Of a DNA stretch of 36,911 nucleotides, positions 17,607-25,952 are shown piece after piece. The first letter of the stretch is position 1, and each line of letters begins with the position of its first letter. The notes under the pieces were generated by a model, which saw only the letters and a list, made by a program, of their open reading frames with translations, had not been told where the DNA came from and did not search any database. Origin of the DNA: Halobacteriovoraceae bacterium (GTDB lineage Bacteria; Bdellovibrionota; Bacteriovoracia; Bacteriovoracales; Bacteriovoracaceae); the NCBI GenBank assembly GCA_002715375.1, contig PAZA01000055.1:1-36911 (forward strand), given 5' to 3'. The position numbers and the translations under genes were made by a program.

Positions 17607-19034
17607 ATGATTTTTTCCCAGACACTCAGTAGCAAACAAAAGGCTCTTGAAATAAACCTGGACCCCAGGATTTATGGAGCTTTTGCAGAAATTGGAGCTG
17701 GGCAGGAGACTGCGAGGCATTTTTTTCAAGCAGGGGGTGCTGCAGGAACAATTGCAAAAACAATCTCTGCTTATGACATGGCAATGAGTGATGCAATTTA
17801 CGGTAAAGAAGAGTCAAGCCGTTATGTTTGCGAACCTAGACTCCTAAAGATGTTGACCAGAGAGTTTAATTTAATTGTTAAGAGGCTCGCAAGCACAAGG
17901 CCTGATGATACCTGTTTCTTTGCATTTTCAAATACAGTGGCGGCTAAAAGTTTTAAAGGAACGAGTGATGGTCACGGATGGCTTGGAGTCCGCTTTCAAG
18001 CTTACCCAAAAGCACCTCCAAGTGATGCCATTATACATATTAAGATGTTTGATAGAGAGAATTTGCAGCAGCAAGAAACTGTCGGTCAGGTAGGTGTTAA
18101 CCTTATCCATGCGTGCTTTAATTTCTGTCATGATCACGAAACCTTCGTGAAGGCTTTAATGGAAGGTCTTTCAAGAGACCGAATTGAAATTGATATGATT
18201 CGTGTAGAAGGGCCTGCTTTTAAGGGTGAGGATAGCCGGGTATGGAGTCTGGAGCTTGTTAAAAGAGGATTTACTGATGGAGTTATGTTCGACTCTAAAG
18301 GGAATGTTCTTCAGGTAAGTGATACCTTGTATAAAAAGAATATTCTTATTTGTAGAGGGAGTTATAGACCGCCAACTCTTGTTAATATTGATATGCTTGA
18401 AACAGGACTGAGGAACTTCTCTCAAGAGCTCCCTGATGCTGAAAAAAGCTCTATTGTTGTTTTACCTGAAATCAGCATGACGAAATTTTTAGAAAGAGGA
18501 AGTTTTAATAATGAGGATTTTCTTGCAAGAGTTGAACTTCTTGCTTCTTTAGATCAGAGTGTCCTTATAACAAATCATGATTCATTTCATGACTTAAGTT
18601 CTTACCTCTCAAATTATACAAAGAAAAAAATCGCCATAGTTCTTGGCGTTTATAATCTGGAAGATATCCTTGACCCTAACAAGTATGCCAAAAATCAAAC
18701 AGGTCTTCTTGGGGCCTTAGGGTCTTTGATGGGTCAAAATACAAGACTCTATGTATATCCTGCTTCTGAAGAAGATCAAGGAAAAGGGGAGATGGAATCC
18801 CTTAAAACTGCCAGCAATATTGCTATAAAAGAATCAATTAAGCCGATAATGCAATTTTTTAAAAAAAATAACCTGATTAAAGATATCAAAGATTTTAAAA
18901 AAGGTGTCACAGGTATTTGGTCACGCACTGTCTTGAGAAAAATTCAAAATGGTGAGGAAGGTTGGGAAAAGGATGTTCCTGAAATTGTCGCAAAAACTGT
19001 GAAAGAGAAATCTCTTTTTGGAATTCAGTCTTAA
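17607..19034 (+). CDS. Widely conserved protein of unknown function (often labelled nicotinate-nucleotide adenylyltransferase-like or TonB receptor)
   Basis: I start it at the ATG 17607, which has TGAGG five bases before; the preceding TTG is in frame but poorly placed. The 475-residue product opens with a block I recognise from bacterial genomes: LDPRIYGAFAEIGAGQE, then RHFFQAGGAAGTIAKT and AYDMAMSDAIYGKE. Database names for this family conflict and are not supported by any transporter or nucleotidyltransferase signature here. There is no signal peptide, membrane segment or barrel; it appears cytoplasmic. A receiver-domain gene follows 62 bases later in the same direction, so the two may be co-expressed. 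The role is unknown. Confidence 0.8.
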   Translation: MIFSQTLSSKQKALEINLDPRIYGAFAEIGAGQETARHFFQAGGAAGTIAKTISAYDMAMSDAIYGKEESSRYVCEPRLLKMLTREFNLIVKRLASTRPDDTCFFAFSNTVAAKSFKGTSDGHGWLGVRFQAYPKAPPSDAIIHIKMFDRENLQQQETVGQVGVNLIHACFNFCHDHETFVKALMEGLSRDRIEIDMIRVEGPAFKGEDSRVWSLELVKRGFTDGVMFDSKGNVLQVSDTLYKKNILICRGSYRPPTLVNIDMLETGLRNFSQELPDAEKSSIVVLPEISMTKFLERGSFNNEDFLARVELLASLDQSVLITNHDSFHDLSSYLSNYTKKKIAIVLGVYNLEDILDPNKYAKNQTGLLGALGSLMGQNTRLYVYPASEEDQGKGEMESLKTASNIAIKESIKPIMQFFKKNNLIKDIKDFKKGVTGIWSRTVLRKIQNGEEGWEKDVPEIVAKTVKEKSLFGIQS

Positions 19035-19059
19035 ATTTTTTTTGGGCGAGAAAAAATTT
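19033..19059 (+). terminator. Weak AT-only hairpin
   Basis: AAATTTTTT at 19033-19041 pairs with AAAAAATTT at 19051-19059 around a 9-nt loop, directly at the stop codon of the upstream gene. An A/T-only stem is weak; it may attenuate transcription into the receiver gene. Confidence 0.3.
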
Positions 19060-19096
19060 TGTGATAAATTACTATTAAGGACGAAGGAGATTTATC

Positions 19097-19525
19097 ATGT
19101 CGGAAGAAAAAAGACCTCTTGAAGAAATAAAAGATGTCATGGTTATCGAAGATGAAACTGATGTTTCTGAAACCTTAGAGATGTATCTAAACAACATGGA
19201 TTGTTTTAGGAATATCATTCATTCCTATGATGGCACGACTGCAATCAACAAATTGGCCAATCAGACATTCTCTCTTATCCTCATTGACCTCAATATTCCC
19301 AGAAGAAGTGGTTTGGATGTTTTGAAATATATCGCTGATCATGAAGGCAATGAAATAAAGGACGTTATTATGGTAAGCGGGGCTTTTGAGAAAAAGTCTA
19401 TTACCAAAGCGATGCAGTATGGTGCAAAACATTTTCTCGTGAAGCCATTTGATGAAGAGTCGTTCCGAGAAAAAGTGATTAAGACTTTGGGGATTGATGC
19501 AGAAGATTTGAATGTGACTACTTAA
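19097..19525 (+). CDS. Single-domain response regulator (receiver)
   Basis: A 142-residue CheY-like protein. The acidic pocket is E18-D19-E20, the phosphorylated Asp is D64 (LIDLNIPRRSG), the conserved Ser/Thr position is S94 (VSG), and the Lys is K116 (VKPF). No output domain follows; only about 20 residues lie beyond the receiver fold. It therefore acts by protein-protein contact, downstream of an unlinked histidine kinase. GAAGGAGA precedes the ATG. Its last eight bases overlap the end of the convergent lipoprotein gene. Confidence 0.9.
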   Translation: MSEEKRPLEEIKDVMVIEDETDVSETLEMYLNNMDCFRNIIHSYDGTTAINKLANQTFSLILIDLNIPRRSGLDVLKYIADHEGNEIKDVIMVSGAFEKKSITKAMQYGAKHFLVKPFDEESFREKVIKTLGIDAEDLNVTT

Positions 19526-20087
19526 AGCAAGCTCCATAGTCCTTAGGCGGGAGAGCTTTCAAAAGCCTCTGAAGATTGTTTACAGAAAAACCCCTGTCAT
19601 GAAAGTAAATTACCTTACCGTTCTTATCAAGCACAAAGACTCGGCTATTTCTAGGCTTTTGACTTCCTGTAAAATTGATGAGCTTTTCACTATCTCCATA
19701 AACTGTAACGACTGCTTTCCAAATCTCACTTGGGATGCCATTTCTCATACTTTGATCCAGTCTTTCTTTGAAAAGACCAATGAAAAAACCTTTTACAGCG
19801 GGGACTTCAAAAACAGGAGTTTTGACTTTGGCCATAGATAAACCAATGAGCCATCGGTCAATATCAAATTGTGCACCTTGAACGTAGCCCGTTAAAAGAA
19901 TCGTCTTTTGGCCTTTTAAATCACTTGGAAGAGTCCATTTTTTTTGTGATAGAGACTTTCCTTTCAGTATAGGAAAAGGCTTTCCAAGTATTGATTCTGG
20001 AGATTTATTGGGGACTCTTGAGCATGAAAAAAGAAAAAGGCAAACAGAGATTAAGGCCAGAGGATTAATGGGTAAAATTTTTGACAT
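19518..20087 (-). CDS. Thioredoxin-fold-like lipoprotein
   Basis: A 189-residue protein with a short signal peptide and lipobox LFSC, mature Cys at residue 22 followed by Ser, so outer-membrane sorting is likely. The body has the layout of an AhpC/thioredoxin-like or Atp10-like fold: GKPFPILKGKSLSQKKWTLP at the start, a LKGQKTILLTGY strand, and VFVLDKNGKVIYFHDRGF near the end. The usual redox Cys pair is absent, so a redox enzyme role is doubtful. AAAGGGA precedes the ATG. The XRE gene lies 103 bases upstream in the same direction. Confidence 0.7.
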   Translation of the reverse strand: MSKILPINPLALISVCLFLFSCSRVPNKSPESILGKPFPILKGKSLSQKKWTLPSDLKGQKTILLTGYVQGAQFDIDRWLIGLSMAKVKTPVFEVPAVKGFFIGLFKERLDQSMRNGIPSEIWKAVVTVYGDSEKLINFTGSQKPRNSRVFVLDKNGKVIYFHDRGFSVNNLQRLLKALPPKDYGACFK

Positions 20088-20190
20088 GTTTTCCCTTTTG
20101 AAATGGTATGTAGATAAAGGAGCCTAAATAACATTATAGAAGACAGAGCAGGAGTCTAGAATAAATTTTATGTTAAAATTTGTTTTTTAA

Positions 20191-20535
20191 TTATTCAGGA
20201 GAATTTGCATCCTCTGAGTAATTTTTTTTAATGGCCGACACCTTTACTCTGTAAAGGTTGCCATCCTTTCCCGGTATAATTTCATTAACTAAATAAGCAT
20301 CTTCTTTTTTCTCTTTTTCTTCAAAAAGCAGGTACTCAAGGCTGACTCCAAAAAAATCGGCAAGTGTTTTTACAGAGTAAATGGTTCTAGAGTCAGGGTA
20401 AGAGCCTGATAACCAACTATAAATTGTAGACCTTGGTATTCCAGACTTTTTGGAGAGTGAATTTGCATTTAGCCCTCTTTTTTCAAGTTCCTTGTTAAGA
20501 ACTTTTTGAAATTTAAGTCTTTCTTTATTTTCCAT
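20191..20535 (-). CDS. XRE-family helix-turn-helix regulator
   Basis: A 114-residue protein with a classic Cro/CI-type HTH at about residues 9-70: LNKELEKRGLNANSLSKKSG, then IPRSTIYSWLSG and TLADFFGVSLEYLLF. The C-terminal 40 residues are acidic then basic and may dimerise. GAAGGG precedes the ATG. Its upstream spacer is long (510 bases) and carries repeats, and the lipoprotein gene follows 103 bases downstream; that gene is a plausible target, though this is inference. No phage genes surround it. Confidence 0.88.
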   Translation of the reverse strand: MENKERLKFQKVLNKELEKRGLNANSLSKKSGIPRSTIYSWLSGSYPDSRTIYSVKTLADFFGVSLEYLLFEEKEKKEDAYLVNEIIPGKDGNLYRVKVSAIKKNYSEDANSPE

Positions 20536-20640
20536 AAACGACCCTTCGTTATTCAGGTGTTTACATCCGTTTTCCTATGAGGCTCAGGGAAGGCATTTTT
20601 GATAGTTAAATTTTGAATTAAGGATACGTGAGGAGTATTT

Positions 20641-20709
20641 TTTTAATTTTAACTTTAACTTTAGCTTTAACTTTTGCAATAACTTCAGCTCTAACTTCAG
20701 TTTCAACTT
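20641..20709. repeat. Degenerate hexanucleotide tandem repeat (AACTTT/AACTTC/AGCTTT)
   Basis: About 69 bases are built from hexamers close to AACTTT, drifting to AACTTC and AGCTCT in the right half, with a 12-base super-period. On the minus strand it would read as alternating Lys-Leu or Lys-Val, but no start or ribosome binding site precedes it. It lies about 105 bases upstream of the XRE gene. Confidence 0.6.
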
Positions 20710-21017
20710 AAAAAAACCTCTACCATCTCTCTTGAACTCAAACTACCTACCCAACTAAAAACAACTTTAAAAACCCCTCGAACGTAACCTTAGAACAATT
20801 TTAAAACAGATAGGGAGGTGTTTAAGATACTTTTCCACCGTAAATAATTTAGGTTTATATATGCATTGGATTTATAGGGTTTTAGGTGCTTTTACTTAAG
20901 GAAAGCTTTGAAACATTGAAGATTCCTTAATATTTGACCCCCTAGAATGTGGGCATTTTCTTAAGGTTTTGGTTATTTTTCTAGAAAATCTTTGTGATGA
21001 CTCAAGATATAATACCC

Positions 21018-21040
21018 AAAAAAATAAATAGAACTTATTT
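21018..21040 (-). terminator. Weak terminator candidate after mscS
   Basis: On the minus strand AAATAA and TTATTT form a 6-bp stem with a 7-nt loop, running into a T-tract (the A-run 21018-21024 on the plus strand). It lies just beyond the mscS stop. The stem has no G-C pairs, so confidence is low. Confidence 0.35.
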
Positions 21041-21045
21041 AATTT

Positions 21046-22368
21046 CTATAAAGAGATTTCTTCTTTCTCTACTTTTTCATTAATGTTTCCGCTCCTTGGA
21101 CCACTTGTAGTTAAAGGCTTTGCTGTAATATTTGTCGCTTTAGATAGGCCATAGAGGTGAGGAGGGATGTCTTCTTTTAGAGAAGAGTCTATATTTAATT
21201 CCTTTTTTTCTTCGTTGAACATGTGAAGGGTTTGAGTTGGGAAGGCAAATTCAATATCCATCTCTTTCCCTAAACGAAGGATATCAAGTAAAAGACGGTG
21301 TCTTTCTTGGAGTTCAGTTGACCAGTCTGGCACTAACCAGAATACATAAACGAGAATGTCTAGCGAACTTGCACCTAACTCATTTAAGTAGACGTGAAAA
21401 TAATCTTTCCTTGTCCATTTGTGTTTTATAATAAGTTGTCTTATGCCTTCACAAAAAGCCTCAACTTTTTCTGGAGGGGTTGAGTATTCAACTGAAACAT
21501 TTGTTCTATAACGTCGGTATTTTCTTTGTCCAAAGTTATCAATGACAACGTTTGTAAGTTGTCCATTGGGGACTGTAACAATTGAATCGTAAAAAGTTCT
21601 TATTCTCGTTGAGCGAAGGCCGACATCTTCAACATTACCTTCTGTTTCCCCTCCAATCACAACCCAGTCCCCAATGTGAAAAGGTCTATCAACTAAAACT
21701 GTAAGCGATCCAAAAATGTTGGAGAGTGTGTCTTTAGCGGCAAGGGCAAAGGCAATACCACCAATTCCCAAACCTGCAATAATACTTTTCATATCAATGG
21801 TGAGGCTATTACCAATGAGAACAATACCAATAACAACAACGAGGAAGCGAGTCGTTTTTCTTATAAGAGGAACGAGTATATCATCAAATTTATTTTCTGT
21901 TTTAAGGGCCCACTTTTCCATATAGAGGCTAACTACGTCTACAATATGGAAGAAAAAAGTCACTACACCAAGAGTAAAGGCAACATAAGAACCTCTTAAG
22001 AGGATAGATGCTGTTTTTTCAGGAAAGCTTAAAACTCCGATACCTGCTATAATGATTCCGAAAAACACCACACAGCTTAAGGGAAAGAGAATTTTTTGTT
22101 TGTTTAACTCTGTAAGTACAATTGAATGCCTTTGAATAAATTGCAAGAGAAAATCAGTTAAGTAGTTTCGAAAAATTTTAACTGAGATAAATCCCAAAAG
22201 GACAAAGCCCAAAAGGCCTAGCCAATTTTCCATCCATGGGGGAATGCCTTCTCTTATTTTTTCTACCCATGGGACAAGGCCATTACTTGCATAAGCGGAG
22301 TTAATGAATAGGGTTGTACTCAATAGGATGAGTCCATTTTTTATGCAATGTGTTGAGTTCGGCTTCAA
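21046..22368 (-). CDS. mscS: MscS-family mechanosensitive ion channel
   Basis: I choose the TTG at 22366-22368, eight bases after AGGA; an earlier in-frame TTG at 22374 is only two bases from it. The 440-residue product has a probable signal peptide (ending near SAYA), several membrane segments, and the MscS pore helix: AGLGIGGIAFALAAKDTLSN, followed by FGSLTVLVDRPFHIGDWVVI. The beta domain (RSTRIRTFYDSIVTVPNG) and the cytoplasmic cage follow, then a hydrophilic tail of about 60 residues. It releases solutes on osmotic downshock. It lies 83 bases downstream of the 931-residue protein gene and probably shares its transcript. Confidence 0.92.
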   Translation of the reverse strand: MKPNSTHCIKNGLILLSTTLFINSAYASNGLVPWVEKIREGIPPWMENWLGLLGFVLLGFISVKIFRNYLTDFLLQFIQRHSIVLTELNKQKILFPLSCVVFFGIIIAGIGVLSFPEKTASILLRGSYVAFTLGVVTFFFHIVDVVSLYMEKWALKTENKFDDILVPLIRKTTRFLVVVIGIVLIGNSLTIDMKSIIAGLGIGGIAFALAAKDTLSNIFGSLTVLVDRPFHIGDWVVIGGETEGNVEDVGLRSTRIRTFYDSIVTVPNGQLTNVVIDNFGQRKYRRYRTNVSVEYSTPPEKVEAFCEGIRQLIIKHKWTRKDYFHVYLNELGASSLDILVYVFWLVPDWSTELQERHRLLLDILRLGKEMDIEFAFPTQTLHMFNEEKKELNIDSSLKEDIPPHLYGLSKATNITAKPLTTSGPRSGNINEKVEKEEISL

Positions 22369-22451
22369 TTCCAATTTCCTTGTCTTTAATATAACTATAC
22401 TTTTTTCAACCCAAGTACTAATAAAAGTGGGTTGTCCTTGTCACCTCTTTT

Positions 22452-25247
22452 CTAATCCTTCTGCCCTTTTTTCTTCAATAACCTGGGGTAACCTGATTTA
22501 AGGTATCTTCTGGATATAATTTTAAAAAGGGAGAGCTCACTTTCACGGTTAACTTCCTTAACCTTTTTTCTTTTTTGAGGGGAAGATGAAACGGATCTTG
22601 AGGTTTGCTCCTTCTTTTTGCCGCCTTTTAAAAGAGTCTTGTCAATTTCTGCATCTTCCAAATCTTCATCGCTATCAACGAATCCTTCAAGCGCAAAACT
22701 AAGACCAGGTTTTTGTTTTTTAGGTTTCCTTTTGGGCGATGGTCCCTTGGGGGAAGGAGAGTCTATTTTTCCGATACCACCTGAACCTCTTGCGTCTTTT
22801 TCTTCCTTTTTTTCTTTTTCATCTTTTAAACCAATCAGACCAGAAGACCTTCTTTGGGATTCCGCTTTTTGCCTATAGCTTAGGGGTCCCTGCCTCATAG
22901 ATGTTAAGAGCTTATTTGCATGTTCTTGAATAGGTTTTGTTCTTTTGTTTTGTTCTTTTCTTATTTTATTTATATTGGCCTTTTTTGACTCAAGCTTTTT
23001 TCTAAGAGCGGCAGCATTTTTTTGAAGGTTGTCCTTTTCAACTCTGGCCTTTTCGGTGTCGCCATTTAAAGAAAAATTAATGGCCTTGACCATGCTTGGA
23101 TTAGGGGGTGCTAATTGGCCATCTAAGTTTTTAAAAGTTGGAAATTTAAACTGTTTACAGCTTTTAGTTTCTCTACAATTACATTTAAGGTCAGGAGATG
23201 CTTTTCCTTTGTCACCGCTTTTTAAGCATGTCTTCGTGACAAATTTTTTCTCTGTTTTATAACCTCTTTCTAGAGTGACTGTGCTTTGAAGCTCTGTTTG
23301 GGCCTGAGAATAGAGATTCCATATTTGATCTTCATTTTGTCGGGTAAGGTTGTAGGCTTTCATAAACTCATTGAGGAGGTTTGAATCCAAAATTCCATTC
23401 ATGAAAGCCTGTATATAAGTGTATCTGGTTTCAACCAAAGGGAACCCTGTTCTTTTCGATTCTTCAACTTTTTCTAAATCAAGGACGTCCTGATCCATAT
23501 TAAGGCTTTTTGAAGCATCATAACTCTGCTTTTCCCAGAAGTTTTTTTTCATTTCCATAAATTTAGGAAATTCACTATCTGTTTTTAATGAATCAGGAGT
23601 CTCTCCTTTGAGAGGTTCATAATTAGAAGCTTCATTATAATTGCAAGTAAGTCTTGTATAATTTCTTGCCTTAAGGAGGTTGTCATACCAAAGGTCTCTA
23701 TAGATAACTGCCTTTACAAGATCAGCAGCAAAGACAGCTGCGAGAGCAAAAAGAGCAATAGCAGCGATAATTCCAAAAAAAGAGTAATAAGCAATAATAG
23801 CAGCGGCCATAGTGACAGCAAACTTTATAGCAGTCTTTGTGACCCATGCTTTTCCCTCTTCGTAATTTTTACGGGCGGTGCCAACTTTTTTTGTTTTTTC
23901 CTCATATTCTTCTGTTGCTGCGACAAGGGCCTCTTCAAAAAGTGCCATGGTATCTTTTCGACCTTCAAACCTTTTTTGGACGGCATCTGCTAAAATGGAA
24001 TACTGTTCATAAACCTTTTGAAGAGTATCCACTTGCATGCCTTCGGTTGTCGTATCAAATTGGCTCATGTCGACCTGGCATTCACTTGCTTTTTTAAAAT
24101 TTCGAATTCTATTGATCTGATCCACAACGTAAGTCGCTGCAGCCCCCACAAAGAGGTGGTAACTTTTGGATTCAAATTCACCGTAAGGTTCACACTCAAG
24201 ATGGTTAAGGGCAGAAGCTGCTGTTGACATCATTTCCATATTATTGAGGGCCAAACCAAGCGCTTCAAAGTTGAGCTCTTTATTATTTGCGAGCTCTTTA
24301 TCCTGAATAAGAACTTCTCCCATCGCCGCTTCGTAGAGTTGAAAGTCAGAAAGGTTAGAGCTTGTGAGTTGCTCTTCAAGTGCTATATTTTTTTTTTGTT
24401 TGGCAAAGTCTTTTTCTATAGACTTTTTTTCTTCTTGGAGTTTTTCAAGCTTCTTTTCTTCTTCACTTAATTTTGTTGTTAAGGTTTGCTTTGAGTCCCC
24501 AGAGGTTTTTCCTGATGTTTCATACTTCTCAATTTCTTTTGTCTTCTCATCCATTTCCTCTTGCTTGGCCTCTATAACTTTTTCTTGAGCTTCAATCTCG
24601 CTTACTTTTTGTTGAACTTGTGTATTTTTACTATCTTCTGTGAGTTCTTTTTCTAAATTTTTTAGCTTTTCATTTTCAGTGCTTAACCTTGCCTCAAGCT
24701 CTTCAAGCTTATCATTTGATTTTGAACCACTATCTTTTAATTTTTGGGCATCCTCTTGGGACATATTTTCACTAAGGGCCGATGTATCAGATGACCCCAT
24801 TTCTTTTTCAAGGTCTTCAATAACTTTTTTTTGTGCTTCTATTTCTGAAAGTTTAGTATTTATGGAGCTATTGTTTTCTAGCCTTAATAGAACATCTCTT
24901 TCATCTTTTAGCTTTTTTAACTTGTCTTCCTCAAGGGTAATTTCAAGACTTAATTTTTCCAGGGCATCCTGGCTTTTCTTTTGTTCCTCAGGTGTTTTCG
25001 AACCCGCATTTAACTGGCTTCTCAGATCATCAACAATTTTTTGTTGGGATTGAATGTTGTTTGAATTTGTATCAACTTTACTTTTAATAGAATTAAGCCT
25101 GGCCTCTCTCGATTTTGATTCTGTATCCTGGCGGTTTATACAGGCCAACGTTTCTTGTGCGTATAAAGCGGAATAGTCACCTAAATGAAAGGAAAGAAGG
25201 GCAAAGCTGCAAGTTGTTATAGTTAAACGGAAAAGAAATCGTTTCAT
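22452..25247 (-). CDS. Large exported coiled-coil protein with central membrane hairpin, unknown function
   Basis: A 931-residue protein. Residues 1-31 form a signal peptide ending at YAQ. Residues about 45-290 are long coiled coils of Lys/Glu/Gln heptads. A hydrophobic hairpin lies near 470-520 (Ala/Ile-rich, two passes). A Cys cluster follows at about 670-702 (CNCRETKSC). The C-terminal 130 residues are Pro/Ser/Lys-rich and very basic, with an acidic DSDEDLEDAE patch. The layout suggests an inner-membrane-anchored periplasmic scaffold. No catalytic motif is visible. The start has only a weak ribosome binding site. It precedes mscS in the same direction. Confidence 0.75.
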   Translation of the reverse strand: MKRFLFRLTITTCSFALLSFHLGDYSALYAQETLACINRQDTESKSREARLNSIKSKVDTNSNNIQSQQKIVDDLRSQLNAGSKTPEEQKKSQDALEKLSLEITLEEDKLKKLKDERDVLLRLENNSSINTKLSEIEAQKKVIEDLEKEMGSSDTSALSENMSQEDAQKLKDSGSKSNDKLEELEARLSTENEKLKNLEKELTEDSKNTQVQQKVSEIEAQEKVIEAKQEEMDEKTKEIEKYETSGKTSGDSKQTLTTKLSEEEKKLEKLQEEKKSIEKDFAKQKKNIALEEQLTSSNLSDFQLYEAAMGEVLIQDKELANNKELNFEALGLALNNMEMMSTAASALNHLECEPYGEFESKSYHLFVGAAATYVVDQINRIRNFKKASECQVDMSQFDTTTEGMQVDTLQKVYEQYSILADAVQKRFEGRKDTMALFEEALVAATEEYEEKTKKVGTARKNYEEGKAWVTKTAIKFAVTMAAAIIAYYSFFGIIAAIALFALAAVFAADLVKAVIYRDLWYDNLLKARNYTRLTCNYNEASNYEPLKGETPDSLKTDSEFPKFMEMKKNFWEKQSYDASKSLNMDQDVLDLEKVEESKRTGFPLVETRYTYIQAFMNGILDSNLLNEFMKAYNLTRQNEDQIWNLYSQAQTELQSTVTLERGYKTEKKFVTKTCLKSGDKGKASPDLKCNCRETKSCKQFKFPTFKNLDGQLAPPNPSMVKAINFSLNGDTEKARVEKDNLQKNAAALRKKLESKKANINKIRKEQNKRTKPIQEHANKLLTSMRQGPLSYRQKAESQRRSSGLIGLKDEKEKKEEKDARGSGGIGKIDSPSPKGPSPKRKPKKQKPGLSFALEGFVDSDEDLEDAEIDKTLLKGGKKKEQTSRSVSSSPQKRKKVKEVNRESELSLFKIISRRYLKSGYPRLLKKKGQKD

Positions 25248-25362
25248 ACTTTTATTCTAAGGTTTATTGCCTTTTGATCCAGGCCCACTTTTTTTACCTA
25301 ATTTAGGGATGTTTTCGAAAAAAAGGAGTGATTCTGGCATAATTAAATAAAGCGAGGTAGAG

Positions 25363-25920
25363 ATGAATAGACTTATCATAACAATCCTTTTTATATTCCT
25401 TCCATTAAGTTCATCTTTATCCCAAGAGGGATGTGATGAGGAGATTGGTACCCTCTGTGAGCCAGACGGGTTAAACCTTGAAAATTGCCTCAAAGAAAAG
25501 TCAAAAGCTTTTTCTAAAACTTGTTATAAAAAATTAATGGATAGAACCAGTCAGGAGGTAGGAGCAAATGATTCCTGTGCCCAGGAAATTCAAAACCTTT
25601 GTACAGAAGAGGAATCTGTGGAAGAGTGTCTTCGTTTGAAGGGAAATAGTCTTACTACCGCTTGCAGAGAAAAGTTTGGAACTGATGGAAGTCCAACTAT
25701 TTTAAAGGAACCCTTTGTAAAAAAGATTGTAGATAATTGCATGGGTGACATAAAAAAATTGTGCCCATTCAATGAAAAAATTATTGGTAAAAATCCGACG
25801 AAAGCTATTCAGGATTACCAAGCTTGTGTTAAAAATAGCCTCCCTAAAGTTAATAAAAAGTGCAAATCTGTTATGGAAGGGAAGAAAAAGAAAAAAGATA
25901 CGATTCAAACACTTGAGTAG
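25363..25920 (+). CDS. Secreted Cys-rich repeat protein
   Basis: A 185-residue protein with a signal peptide (about 1-20, ending SLSQ). Three units share spacing C-x(6-8)-C-x(8-11)-C-x(11)-C, for example CAQEIQNLC followed by EECLRLKGNSLTTAC. This is the pattern of the cysteine-rich (GLG1-type) repeat found in many proteobacterial periplasmic proteins. The C-terminal end is basic (KKKKK). Four Cys per unit should form disulfides outside the cytoplasm. The role is unknown. GAGGT precedes the ATG. tag follows 32 bases later. Confidence 0.75.
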   Translation: MNRLIITILFIFLPLSSSLSQEGCDEEIGTLCEPDGLNLENCLKEKSKAFSKTCYKKLMDRTSQEVGANDSCAQEIQNLCTEEESVEECLRLKGNSLTTACREKFGTDGSPTILKEPFVKKIVDNCMGDIKKLCPFNEKIIGKNPTKAIQDYQACVKNSLPKVNKKCKSVMEGKKKKKDTIQTLE

Positions 25921-25952
25921 GCTTTCTTTCAACAGTTTCTAGGAAGGTAAAA

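Larger units (their letters stand above)
20536..21045. other. 510-bp intergenic region
   Basis: The longest gene-free stretch in the window. It holds a degenerate hexamer repeat (20641-20709) and a weak hairpin next to the MscS stop. The rest is AT-rich with scattered stops on both strands. It should contain the XRE promoter, but no convincing -35/-10 pair stands out. I see no tRNA or recognisable riboswitch. Confidence 0.6.

Noticed and set aside
17409-17729. Minus-strand frame of 106 codons overlapping the start of the conserved 475-residue gene
   Set aside because: It overlaps the well-supported plus-strand gene, has no ribosome binding site and no recognisable domain.
20191-20535. XRE regulator as part of a toxin-antitoxin or prophage module
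   Set aside because: No toxin-like partner or phage gene flanks it; its neighbours are a lipoprotein and mscS.
20641-20709. CRISPR-like array or a Lys-Leu repeat peptide
   Set aside because: The period is 6-12 bases with no spacers, and no start or ribosome binding site precedes the peptide reading.
24640-25053. Plus-strand Ser/Phe-rich frame of 137 codons
   Set aside because: Ser/Phe-rich runs are the expected reverse of a Lys/Glu-rich coiled coil on the minus strand.
25257-25493. Minus-strand frame with a hydrophobic segment between the coiled-coil and Cys-rich genes
   Set aside because: It is antisense to the signal peptide region of the Cys-rich gene, and its start lies inside that gene; likely a shadow.
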